A stretch of 64,000 nt of DNA from an uncultured Clostridia bacterium (lineage in GTDB: Bacteria; Bacillota; Clostridia; Oscillospirales; Ruminococcaceae): NCBI GenBank assembly GCA_944387885.1, contig CALXGR010000004.1, positions 18,598 to 82,597 of the forward strand, in the 5' to 3' direction. Every line of letters begins with the position of its first letter. The stretch's first letter is position 1. Shown piece by piece: positions 57,144-64,000 of the stretch. The notes under the pieces were generated by a model. It saw only the letters and a program-made list of their open reading frames with translations. It was not told the DNA's origin and ran no database searches. Made by a program: the position numbers and the translations under genes.

Positions 57144-59078
57144 TTGGCAGACAGAATAAAAGGAATCACAGTTGTCCTGGGCGGTGATACCACTGGCCTA
57201 AATAAGGCTCTTGCCGGGACCAACAAGGAAATCAAAAGCACCCAGGCACAGTTGAAGGATGTGGAGCGGCTTCTGAAGCTGGACCCGAAAAATACACAGC
57301 TTCTGGAACAGCGACAGAGACTTCTGGCGGATGCCGTGGGGGAAACCAAGGCCAAGTTGGAAACCTTGAAACAGGCCGAAAAGCAGGTACAGCAGCAGTT
57401 TGCAGAAGGAAAGGTAAGCCAACAGCAGTACGATGCTCTTCAAAGGGAAATTGTGGCTACAGAGCAGGAGCTAAGCAGACTGGAAAACCAGGCGGATCAG
57501 GCTTCCAAAGCTATGAGCGGAATTGGACAGGCCGCCCAGAGCATTCAGGCAGGAGCAAATGCGGTATCTGCAACAGCGGGAAAAGTGCAGCAGTCCTTTG
57601 CACCTGTAACAGCTGGAATTGTGGGCGTGGGCACTGCAGTTGTCGCCACGATTCCGGCCACAGAGGAACTGCGCAGCGACCTGTCTAAACTGGAAGCAAC
57701 CGCTGAGGACAATGCGGTGAGTGCAGAAGTGGCCCGTAATGCATGGCGGGAATTGGCTGTGCAGTCCGGAGAAACGGACAGTGCCGTAGAAGCAACCGCT
57801 AACCTATTGCAGGCTGGATTCACGGAAAGTAACATGCAAAAAGCCGTTGAGGGGCTTGCCGGAGCTGCCCAGAGATTTCCGGATACTCTAAAAATTGAGG
57901 GACTTGCAGACAGCTTGCAGGAAACACTTGCAACAGGAACGGCAACCGGCCAGTTTGGAGAACTGCTGGACCGACTGGGAATCGGGGCGGATAACTTTAC
58001 AGAACAGCTGGCAGGGTGCAAGACGGAGGCAGAAAAGCAGAATCTGGCTCTTGAGACCCTGGCCAATGCCGGACTGAATGACAGCTATAAGGCATGGAAG
58101 CAGAACAACGAGGAAATGCTTGCCAACCAGGAAGCCAACCTGAAACTGCAGGAAGCTATGGCTAAGGTGGCAGAGGTGGCCCTGCCTGTAGTCACCACGG
58201 TGACAGAAAAAATTGCAGAGCTTCTGGATTGGTTTACAGGGCTTGACAGTACAACCCAGACCACAATTGCAGTGGTGCTGGGGTTGATTGCTGCCATTTC
58301 CCCTGTGGCGGGAATCATTTCAGCTATTGCATCGGCAATCTCGTTTTTAACGGCAAACCCCATGGTACTGTTGATCGCCGCAATCGTTGCCCTGGTCACC
58401 CTTATTGCAGTAAAGGGGGAAGAAATCAAGGCGTGGCTCATGGAGTTTGATGCATGGCTCCAAGGGGTTTTTCTCACAGACTGGACGGAAATTTTCGGAC
58501 CGGTTTTGGGAGAATACTTAAATATGTTTTTTGCAAATGTACAAAACATATGGAACTCCATCCTGCAGATTTTCACCGGTGTAATCGACTTCATCCGAGG
58601 CATTTTTACAGGAGACTGGGAACGGGCATGGCAGGGGGTCCAGGATATCTTTGCGGGAATTTTTGATGGTCTGGTGGCCATTGCAAAGGTGCCGATAAAC
58701 GGAATTATCGGTCTCTTGAATATGGCCATCAATGCTATAAACCAGCTGATAGAGGGATTCAACGGGCTGGGATTTGATATGCCTGTATGGTTGGGAGGAG
58801 GGTCTTGGCATCCTAGCCTTCCAACTATTCCCAATATTCCATACCTGGCAAAGGGAGGGACCGTACTCTCCGGAAGTGCCATTGTGGGAGAAGCAGGCCC
58901 GGAGCTGCTGACTGTTGGACCCGGAGGAACAAGGGTGCTGCCGCTCACGGGTTCAAATGCAGGAAAAGGCGGTGCTGCCGTGAATATTGAGAGTATTACA
59001 TTCAACGGATACACCCATCAGCAGGGAAGCGAGTTGGTTAGAGATCTCAACCGACAATTGGGGAGGCTGTTCGTATGA
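57144..59078 (+). CDS. Tail tape measure protein
   Basis: 644 residues, short for this class. Coiled coil at about 20-130, a TP901-type core (TAEDNAVSAEVARNAWRELAVQSGETDSAVEATANLLQAGF), two hydrophobic stretches (about 370-430) and a C-terminal GEAGPELLTVGPGGTRVLPL motif. At about 1.5 angstrom per residue a tail near 100 nm is expected. TTG start behind AGGAGG. Confidence 0.93.
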   Translation: MADRIKGITVVLGGDTTGLNKALAGTNKEIKSTQAQLKDVERLLKLDPKNTQLLEQRQRLLADAVGETKAKLETLKQAEKQVQQQFAEGKVSQQQYDALQREIVATEQELSRLENQADQASKAMSGIGQAAQSIQAGANAVSATAGKVQQSFAPVTAGIVGVGTAVVATIPATEELRSDLSKLEATAEDNAVSAEVARNAWRELAVQSGETDSAVEATANLLQAGFTESNMQKAVEGLAGAAQRFPDTLKIEGLADSLQETLATGTATGQFGELLDRLGIGADNFTEQLAGCKTEAEKQNLALETLANAGLNDSYKAWKQNNEEMLANQEANLKLQEAMAKVAEVALPVVTTVTEKIAELLDWFTGLDSTTQTTIAVVLGLIAAISPVAGIISAIASAISFLTANPMVLLIAAIVALVTLIAVKGEEIKAWLMEFDAWLQGVFLTDWTEIFGPVLGEYLNMFFANVQNIWNSILQIFTGVIDFIRGIFTGDWERAWQGVQDIFAGIFDGLVAIAKVPINGIIGLLNMAINAINQLIEGFNGLGFDMPVWLGGGSWHPSLPTIPNIPYLAKGGTVLSGSAIVGEAGPELLTVGPGGTRVLPLTGSNAGKGGAAVNIESITFNGYTHQQGSELVRDLNRQLGRLFV

Positions 59079-59890
59079 GGCAATTCAAGCTGACAAATGC
59101 AGACGGACAGACTTTTGACCTGATGAGGAAGGATGCTTTTTTCCATGACCCATCCGGTTTTGGCTGGGGAATGGATCCGGAAGTTATGGAGGTTGGAGAT
59201 ACCTACATAGTGACGGACCGAAAAACCAAAAAACCTTCCCTGGCGGGAGAGATGATCTTTCAAGGATATGACCAGTACGATGAGTTTCTGGATTTTATCC
59301 AAGTTGGTGGACTTGTGCTGGGATATAAGACCAGAAAAACCTGGAAGTATCTCGATGTGGATATATCCATGGAAAAGGGAGAAATAGATGAAAAGTCCCG
59401 GCGGCTGATATGCTCTGTCTCTTTTACAGCGAACTCCCAGTGGTATGAACAGCTTACGGCATACCAGGCCCAGTCTGAAGGTGGGGGAGGAAAGGTTTAT
59501 TCCTACACATACCCCTATGTATATCGGGATGATGTAGAGCAGTCAGTGACCATCAATAATGGAAGACTGTCCAGCTATCCCAAAATTACAATTTTTGGAC
59601 CGGTAGAATCTCCAACCTGGGCACTGTATCAATATGGTGTGCGCCTTGCCACAGGAAAAGTGAATGTGGTTATACCTGAAGGAAACAAGCTGGTGGTGGA
59701 CATGCACCCGGCAACCATGGAAATTGCTGAGTATACCGGAGATGGAATCTTTGTTGCAAACAGGTATCAGGATAGTGATTTCTCTACGGAACGGATCTTC
59801 GAACTTCCTCCAGGAGAGTGCAGGCTGGTTTTTGCCCAGGGAGGCCTGGGAAACACAAAGGCTTTTGTGGAGGTAAGAAAGCGTGTATAA
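59075..59890 (+). CDS. Distal tail protein (Dit-like)
   Basis: 271 residues. N-terminal belt domain begins MRQFKLTNADGQTFDLM, with GFGWGMDPEVMEVGD and IFQGYDQYDEFLDFIQ, typical of siphophage Dit. Forms the hub ring at the tail tip. Overlaps the tape measure gene by ATGA. Confidence 0.85.
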   Translation: MRQFKLTNADGQTFDLMRKDAFFHDPSGFGWGMDPEVMEVGDTYIVTDRKTKKPSLAGEMIFQGYDQYDEFLDFIQVGGLVLGYKTRKTWKYLDVDISMEKGEIDEKSRRLICSVSFTANSQWYEQLTAYQAQSEGGGGKVYSYTYPYVYRDDVEQSVTINNGRLSSYPKITIFGPVESPTWALYQYGVRLATGKVNVVIPEGNKLVVDMHPATMEIAEYTGDGIFVANRYQDSDFSTERIFELPPGECRLVFAQGGLGNTKAFVEVRKRV

Positions 59891-60926
59891 GCTGGAGATA
59901 TTCACAGACCAAATGAAGTACGCAGATTCCGCTCTGATTCCGGATCAGACTGTAGAACTGGACTTCCTGACTTTCGAGGCTTTCACAGTCCTGTCAAAAC
60001 CGGTCAACTGCAAAAAAGGGTACTTTATCCATTTGACCGATGGGGGAGCGCTGGTATGTGATGGAATCGTATCGGATGTACAGCCGGCAACCGGAACGGT
60101 AACCATCAGTGTGCGGCCTCTTCAGGCGGTTTTTGACTGTGAAGTTTACAGAAGCCAAATCACGGATGTGGTCAGCTGGATAGAACAGCAGATCACAGAC
60201 CAGTTCATTGAAAATCAGGACGATCTGCAAAATAGGCCAGTAGCAATACAAAAATCGGTAAGAGCGGTATATCCCATAGCGGATACAGGTACGGGAGATA
60301 CCATCAACCTCCTTGATGTGATGACGGCAGCTCTGAAAGCATACGGAATTGTTTGCCTTTGCTGGGTGGATATGGAAACCATGATGATTGCCGTGGAAAT
60401 TTGCCAGCCATCGGATGAAATAACCCTGGAGGCGGATAAAGCCAATGTGCTGGATAAGACCGTGACCCTGGGAGACAGCTACGGAGCGGCCAACAAAATG
60501 GTGGTTCGCCGTAAGGTCACAAACCAGGAAACCGGAGAAATATCCTATTCTGGTCAGTCATTTTACTACTTGCACCCGGATGGCACCATTGACCAAAACA
60601 ACACAGATAGAATTACACCGGTCTTTTGGAAGCTGAAGGATTTGGATGACAGTGATACATGGGACCAGGAAGCATTGGAAGCGGCAGTAGAGGAATTGAC
60701 CCCGCAGCAGTACGATAATGAGATTATTTTGCTGTATGCAGCGGAAGATAATCTTGTCTATCCGGCTACCATACCAATAGGGACAAAAGCAAAAATCTAC
60801 CTGGAAGGAAATGTGTACAAGTCGATACTTACAGGTAGAATCCTAAAATCAGGGACAATCGAACTGACATTCGGACAGGTGAGGTCTATGCTAACAAAAA
60901 AACTTATCATGGAAAGGAGGAGATAA
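59883..60926 (+). CDS. Siphovirus Gp37-like tail-tip protein
   Basis: 347 residues, beta-rich N-terminus (YKLEIFTDQMKYADSALIPDQTVELDFLTFEAFTVLSKPVNCKKGYFIHLTDGG). It takes the place of a Tal/ReqiPepy6 Gp37-like protein between Dit and the receptor-binding genes. No peptidase motif seen. Eight-base overlap with Dit. Confidence 0.72.
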   Translation: MYKLEIFTDQMKYADSALIPDQTVELDFLTFEAFTVLSKPVNCKKGYFIHLTDGGALVCDGIVSDVQPATGTVTISVRPLQAVFDCEVYRSQITDVVSWIEQQITDQFIENQDDLQNRPVAIQKSVRAVYPIADTGTGDTINLLDVMTAALKAYGIVCLCWVDMETMMIAVEICQPSDEITLEADKANVLDKTVTLGDSYGAANKMVVRRKVTNQETGEISYSGQSFYYLHPDGTIDQNNTDRITPVFWKLKDLDDSDTWDQEALEAAVEELTPQQYDNEIILLYAAEDNLVYPATIPIGTKAKIYLEGNVYKSILTGRILKSGTIELTFGQVRSMLTKKLIMERRR

Positions 60927-60927
60927 T

Positions 60928-61647
60928 TTGTCTATTCAGTTATATCAGTTTGACGGGGCAAATGTACCACCGCTGGTTGATGCACGGCTGTATGAAATGC
61001 TGTCTGGTGGTACGGTTGGAATTGTGCAGGGATGTGAGATAACCCACTTGGGGGGAAACCAACTGCAGATCACCAGCGGATGGGGAATATGCAAGGGTAG
61101 AGTGTTCCAAATACAGCAGCAAACGGTGAATGCAACTGTATCGACCAGTGGGAAGGTAAGGGGACGCTTACTGGTAGATATTGATGTGTCCAATAGAGAA
61201 GAGCCTTGTAAGTTCGCAACGCAGGCGCAGGCAGAGCTGCCGGAGTTGATTCAGGAAAATATCAATCTGGATGGAACAATCTACCAGATGCCGTTGGCAG
61301 AATACGATGTCGATGAAATATCGATTTCCAATCTGACTGTGGTTGCGCCAAGGGCTGATTTCACCAGGGGGCAGTATTCTGTAACCGTGACTCTCCCGGC
61401 CTCCGGATGGCAGGGCGAACAGGCTCCATACACCCAACAGGTGGCGGTGGAAGGGATGACCGCAGACTGGACTCCCGGAACACCCATTGGTGTCCATGGT
61501 GGTTTGGATAACCAGGAGCTGATTGCACTGCGGGAGGCATTGGGTATGGTAGGAAGTATTGAGAGCCAGGAAGGTTATCTGGTGGTGACATGCCCGGAGG
61601 AAAAGCCGGCGGTGGATATGACTCTGAAAATTCCGGGGGTAATGTGA
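60928..61647 (+). CDS. Baseplate/receptor-binding-region protein
   Basis: 239 residues, beta-rich: GTVGIVQGCEITHLGGNQLQITSGWGICKGRVFQI resembles the N-terminal part of many Clostridia phage tail fibre proteins. Probably attaches to the tip complex. TTG start at 60928 behind AAAGGAGG. Confidence 0.68.
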   Translation: MSIQLYQFDGANVPPLVDARLYEMLSGGTVGIVQGCEITHLGGNQLQITSGWGICKGRVFQIQQQTVNATVSTSGKVRGRLLVDIDVSNREEPCKFATQAQAELPELIQENINLDGTIYQMPLAEYDVDEISISNLTVVAPRADFTRGQYSVTVTLPASGWQGEQAPYTQQVAVEGMTADWTPGTPIGVHGGLDNQELIALREALGMVGSIESQEGYLVVTCPEEKPAVDMTLKIPGVM

Positions 61648-61648
61648 T

Positions 61649-62050
61649 ATGGCATCGAGCGTTTTTGCTGCCGGAGGAGGTAGTGGCGGAAAAAAAATTG
61701 CTATAGGGGCAAGGTATACGGACACGGTGCAAAGCATTTATGCCACTTTTCTTTCCACTTCTGTGGCTGGCTTTGCCCAGGCTTCAGGAAACGGAATTAA
61801 GCTGAACGAATCTGGGAAGTACGCTGTAGTTCTGCTGGCTGGGTGTACTCTTATTGGGGCTACTGAATCGGCTGCTCTCACGATTACCGGGGATGGAATT
61901 GATACGGTAAGTTTGTCTAAAACTGGAAGAGCCGTGGATATTACCTGGACCGGAAGACTTCCCGTAGGAAGCGTTGTGACGGGGAGCGGAAGTGTGACGG
62001 GGGGCAGAAGCAATATTCATAACGTTACGCTGATGGTTGTCAAGCTGTAA
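61649..62050 (+). CDS. Putative tail fibre/tip protein
   Basis: 133 residues with Gly/Ser-rich N-terminus (MASSVFAAGGGSGGKK) and a small beta domain (SGKYAVVLLAGCTLIGATESAALTITGDGIDTVSLSK). Position before the endolysin suggests the host-binding appendage. No family recognised. Confidence 0.58.
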   Translation: MASSVFAAGGGSGGKKIAIGARYTDTVQSIYATFLSTSVAGFAQASGNGIKLNESGKYAVVLLAGCTLIGATESAALTITGDGIDTVSLSKTGRAVDITWTGRLPVGSVVTGSGSVTGGRSNIHNVTLMVVKL

Positions 62051-62061
62051 GGAGGGAAAGC

Positions 62062-63117
62062 ATGAGAGTTAAGAAAGCATTGGATATCTCTAAACACCAG
62101 GCAAGTTTCAGTGCGGGCACTGCGAAGTCTAATGGCATTTCCACGGTGATTTGCCGCTGTGCGTACGGCACTAGCAAAGACACCAAATGGGATGTTTTTG
62201 CACCGGCGGTTAAAAAAGCAGGTATGGCTCTTGGTGCTTATGGATTTATGACGGCGCATTACAAAAGCAAAAACGGCGGCAACCTTTCTCAGGCGCAGGC
62301 CGCTATGAGACAGCAGGTTCAGTCTTGGATTGAGCTATGCGCCGCAAAAGGCTGTGAAATGCTGGCGGTTGACCAGGAACTGGAAGCCGGTAATACCATG
62401 GCCCTTGGTAAGTCTGCAAACACTACTCTGCTGCAGGAAGCTGTGAACATGATCCGGGCTGCTGGAATCTATCCTGTAGTTTATGCATCTGCCAGCTGGG
62501 TAAATAGTTACATCAACTGGCAGGCCATCAACGCAGATTTCTGGATTGCATATTATCCCAGTTCTACAGCTTCCAGCGATTTCGGTGCTTATGCAGACGG
62601 TACTTTCCCCAGTGGTCAATATGGCAACTTGCTTCGTAATATGCAGGCAGCCGGTAAGCTTTTCGCATGGCAATATGGCTCTACCGGTAATGGCGTGAAG
62701 TATGGTGCAGGTAGTGCCAATATCGACCGCAACTGGCAATACAAAGATTTTGAGGAAAAGGAGGAGATTGACATGGATTTAAAGAGCGATACCTTTAAGA
62801 TTGGGCCGGCCGGAACCAATGATAAGAATGCCGTGGCAGAGGCTGCTGATAAGCTGGGAATCAGCAACCATGTAGAGGGTGATTACCTCATCGTTGGCCC
62901 CATGAGTGGCAAGGACAGAGTCACCATTTATGATAAGGCCAAGTCCCTGTCCCTGGGGTGCGTGGACTACATCGCCCCGGAAGACCCGGAGGCACAGGTC
63001 GACCTTGCCCCTGTGCTGGAGCGGATGGACACACAGGATAAGGTCCTGGCTGAAATTTCCGAAAATGTTTCCCTGATCCTGGACAAGCTGGCCGCCGCCG
63101 GCAAAGCCCTGGGGTAA
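62062..63117 (+). CDS. GH25 endolysin (lysozyme)
   Basis: 351 residues. GH25 catalytic domain 1-220 with DISKHQ (Asp8) and the acidic VDQELE pair (Asp104/Glu106) of muramidases, plus QYGS near the domain end. A linker EEKEEID leads to a cell-wall-binding-like segment (FKIGPAGTNDKNAVAEAADKLGI..GPMSGKDR) and a C-terminal coiled coil. Cleaves peptidoglycan at lysis. ATG behind AAGGAGGG. Confidence 0.93.
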   Translation: MRVKKALDISKHQASFSAGTAKSNGISTVICRCAYGTSKDTKWDVFAPAVKKAGMALGAYGFMTAHYKSKNGGNLSQAQAAMRQQVQSWIELCAAKGCEMLAVDQELEAGNTMALGKSANTTLLQEAVNMIRAAGIYPVVYASASWVNSYINWQAINADFWIAYYPSSTASSDFGAYADGTFPSGQYGNLLRNMQAAGKLFAWQYGSTGNGVKYGAGSANIDRNWQYKDFEEKEEIDMDLKSDTFKIGPAGTNDKNAVAEAADKLGISNHVEGDYLIVGPMSGKDRVTIYDKAKSLSLGCVDYIAPEDPEAQVDLAPVLERMDTQDKVLAEISENVSLILDKLAAAGKALG

Positions 63118-63126
63118 GGAGGCAGC

Positions 63127-63438
63127 ATGGAGAACCTTTCGGAGGTGATGACCGCCTTGGTGCCCCTCCTGGCCGCCTTCTGCGGCTGGGCAACTGGGCG
63201 GCTGCGGAAAGGCAGCAAGGAGACGGCAGCCATCAAAAGCGGCCTGAAGGGGCTGCTCCGGGCCAAGGTCATCGACCTGGGGCTCCATTATGTGGAGGAT
63301 CAGGAGATCCCGCCCTATGGCCTGGAGACCATGAGAAGCTGCTATGATCCCTACATGGCTCTGGGTGATGGAGACCCGGCGGTCTCTCACATTATGAAGA
63401 AGTGCGAATCCCTCCCGGTGAGATCCGGCAGGGATTAG
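63127..63438 (+). CDS. Lysis-module membrane protein
   Basis: 103 residues. One N-terminal hydrophobic segment (about 9-25), basic middle (GRLRKGSKETAAIKSGLKGLLRAKVI), a C-terminal YVEDQEIPPYGLETMRSCYDPYMALGDGDPAVSHIMKKCESLP. A common small protein before holin in Clostridia prophages; may help holin or endolysin export. Exact role unknown. Confidence 0.68.
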   Translation: MENLSEVMTALVPLLAAFCGWATGRLRKGSKETAAIKSGLKGLLRAKVIDLGLHYVEDQEIPPYGLETMRSCYDPYMALGDGDPAVSHIMKKCESLPVRSGRD

Positions 63439-63453
63439 ATGGAGGTACTTAAT

Positions 63454-63735
63454 ATGGAAATGAATTCTATTGGGATGGCCACTGTGGTGGCCATCACGGT
63501 CATCTGTTACCTGGCGGGCGAGATCGCCAAGGCCAGCTCACTGGAAAACAAATGGATCCCCTGCCTTTGCGGGGTGCTGGGGGGAGTGCTTGGGATCCCG
63601 GCCATGAACCTTATGGCGGACTTCCCGGCCTCCGACCCGGTCACCGCCGTGGCGGTGGGGATCGCCTCGGGCCTGGCCGCCACCGGCGTGAACCAGGTCA
63701 TCAAGCAGCTGGGCGATTCCGCCGATAAAGAGTAA
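63454..63735 (+). CDS. Phage holin
   Basis: 93 residues, about three hydrophobic segments (7-24, 36-52, 62-82), short charged ends. Fits class I-like holins that open the membrane for the endolysin. The ATG at 63454 is 8 bases after GGAGG. Last phage gene. Confidence 0.8.
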   Translation: MEMNSIGMATVVAITVICYLAGEIAKASSLENKWIPCLCGVLGGVLGIPAMNLMADFPASDPVTAVAVGIASGLAATGVNQVIKQLGDSADKE

Positions 63736-63754
63736 TACATAGGAGCTAAAGAGT

Positions 63755-63802
63755 AAGCCCCTGGTCTACCGAGTGATGCTCGGTGCCCAGGGGCTTATTT
63801 TT
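63755..63802 (+). terminator. Phage late terminator
   Basis: Outer stem AAGCCCCTGG (63755-63764) with CCAGGGGCTT (63787-63796), inner ACCGAG/CTCGGT stem, then ATTTTTG. Confidence 0.88.
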
Positions 63803-63853
63803 GTTTATCTAGAGGGCGGACACAGATACTACATACCATGGGATAGGTGGTTT

Positions 63854-63875
63854 TTGCAGACTGATTGCAGACCAA
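63854..63875. repeat. Integrase arm-site candidates, right end
   Basis: TTGCAGACTGA (63854-63864) and TTGCAGACCAA (63865-63875), tandem and in the same orientation as the left pair. Confidence 0.7.
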
Positions 63876-63908
63876 GTCAGTTTGAAAGATAACAAAGCGA
63901 TTTTAATC

Positions 63909-63934
63909 GAGTTCGACTCTCGCCACTCGGACCA
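63909..63934. repeat. attR core
   Basis: Exact copy of the 26-bp 3' end of tRNA-Pro, carrying the displaced host tRNA end. Confidence 0.95.
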
Positions 63935-63990
63935 TGCGGAGTATCATTAAAGGATCTGAAAAGGTCTGCTGATGATACTCCGCATTTTTT
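63934..63990 (+). terminator. Original host terminator of tRNA-Pro
   Basis: Perfect 14-bp stem (63934-63947 with 63972-63985) and six T. It directly follows attR, so before integration it ended the tRNA-Pro transcript. Confidence 0.9.
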
Positions 63991-64000
63991 ATTTCCAAGT

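Larger units (their letters stand above)
34750..63934. mobile_element. Complete siphovirus-type prophage in tRNA-Pro
   Basis: About 29.2 kb bounded by an exact 26-bp direct repeat (34750-34775 and 63909-63934). Modules in order: integrase, HIRAN protein, S24 repressor; cro-like and small early genes; HUH Rep, helicase-methyltransferase, C5 methyltransferase; ArpU-like regulator; tRNA-Thr; hicAB; HNH, terminase, portal, protease, capsid, connectors, tail, baseplate, endolysin, holin. No module is visibly broken. Replication rests on a rolling-circle-type initiator instead of a DnaC/DnaD-type loader. Confidence 0.95.

Overview
The window reads as a chromosome segment of a spore-forming, GC-rich Clostridia species, most likely Oscillospiraceae. 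This is inferred from the mazG-hup-rqcP-yabP-yabQ-divIC-yabR block (yabP and yabQ are sporulation genes), pyrBI, nfnAB, a BlaI/BlaR1-type operon, class II fructose-bisphosphate aldolase, many TTG/GTG starts behind strong Shine-Dalgarno sites, and clean TTGACA/TATAAT-type promoters. The species cannot be fixed from the sequence alone.

Bases 1-34700 are host chromosome. 124-3052 is the division/sporulation block. 3106-11618 holds an RNA methyltransferase, a patatin, a PHP phosphoesterase with a TSCPD protein, a two-domain Clp ATPase, an XRE regulator, a MATE exporter and a CarD-family regulator; the last two have leader terminators. 11817-17257 holds an HMA protein, a 305-bp inverted-repeat element, a gntR-pyrB-pyrI operon divergent from a PfkB sugar kinase, and an SPFH/ribbon-helix-helix pair under a perfect palindromic operator. 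17296-23670 (minus strand) holds blaI/blaR1, nfnAB and fba. 24061-28174 pairs rlmB with a 1113-residue membrane protein that looks like a catalytically dead P-type ATPase behind a long disordered arm. 28263-34576 holds a transporter, a Cof phosphatase, an xpaC-telA-lemA-TPM operon and an MFS transporter.

Bases 34750-63934 are one complete siphovirus-type prophage of about 29.2 kb in the 3' end of a tRNA-Pro(GGG) gene. The exact 26-bp attachment core is visible at both ends, and paired integrase arm-site candidates lie just inside each core. Layout: integrase, HIRAN protein and S24 repressor leftward; cro-like gene and early genes rightward; an HUH-type replication initiator; a helicase-methyltransferase fusion and a C5 methyltransferase; an ArpU-like regulator; a structured RNA block and tRNA-Thr; a hicAB insertion on the opposite strand; then HNH, terminase, portal, protease, capsid, connectors, tail with a -1 frameshift chaperone, tape measure, baseplate, GH25 endolysin and holin. 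All expected modules are intact, so the prophage is probably inducible.

The least explained items are the pseudo-P-type ATPase, a likely 80-nt RNA with its own promoter and terminator beside the integrase, a long-variable-arm tRNA-like structure at 38270, the duplicated hairpin leader at 38488/38761, and the structured RNA block at 48308-48481.
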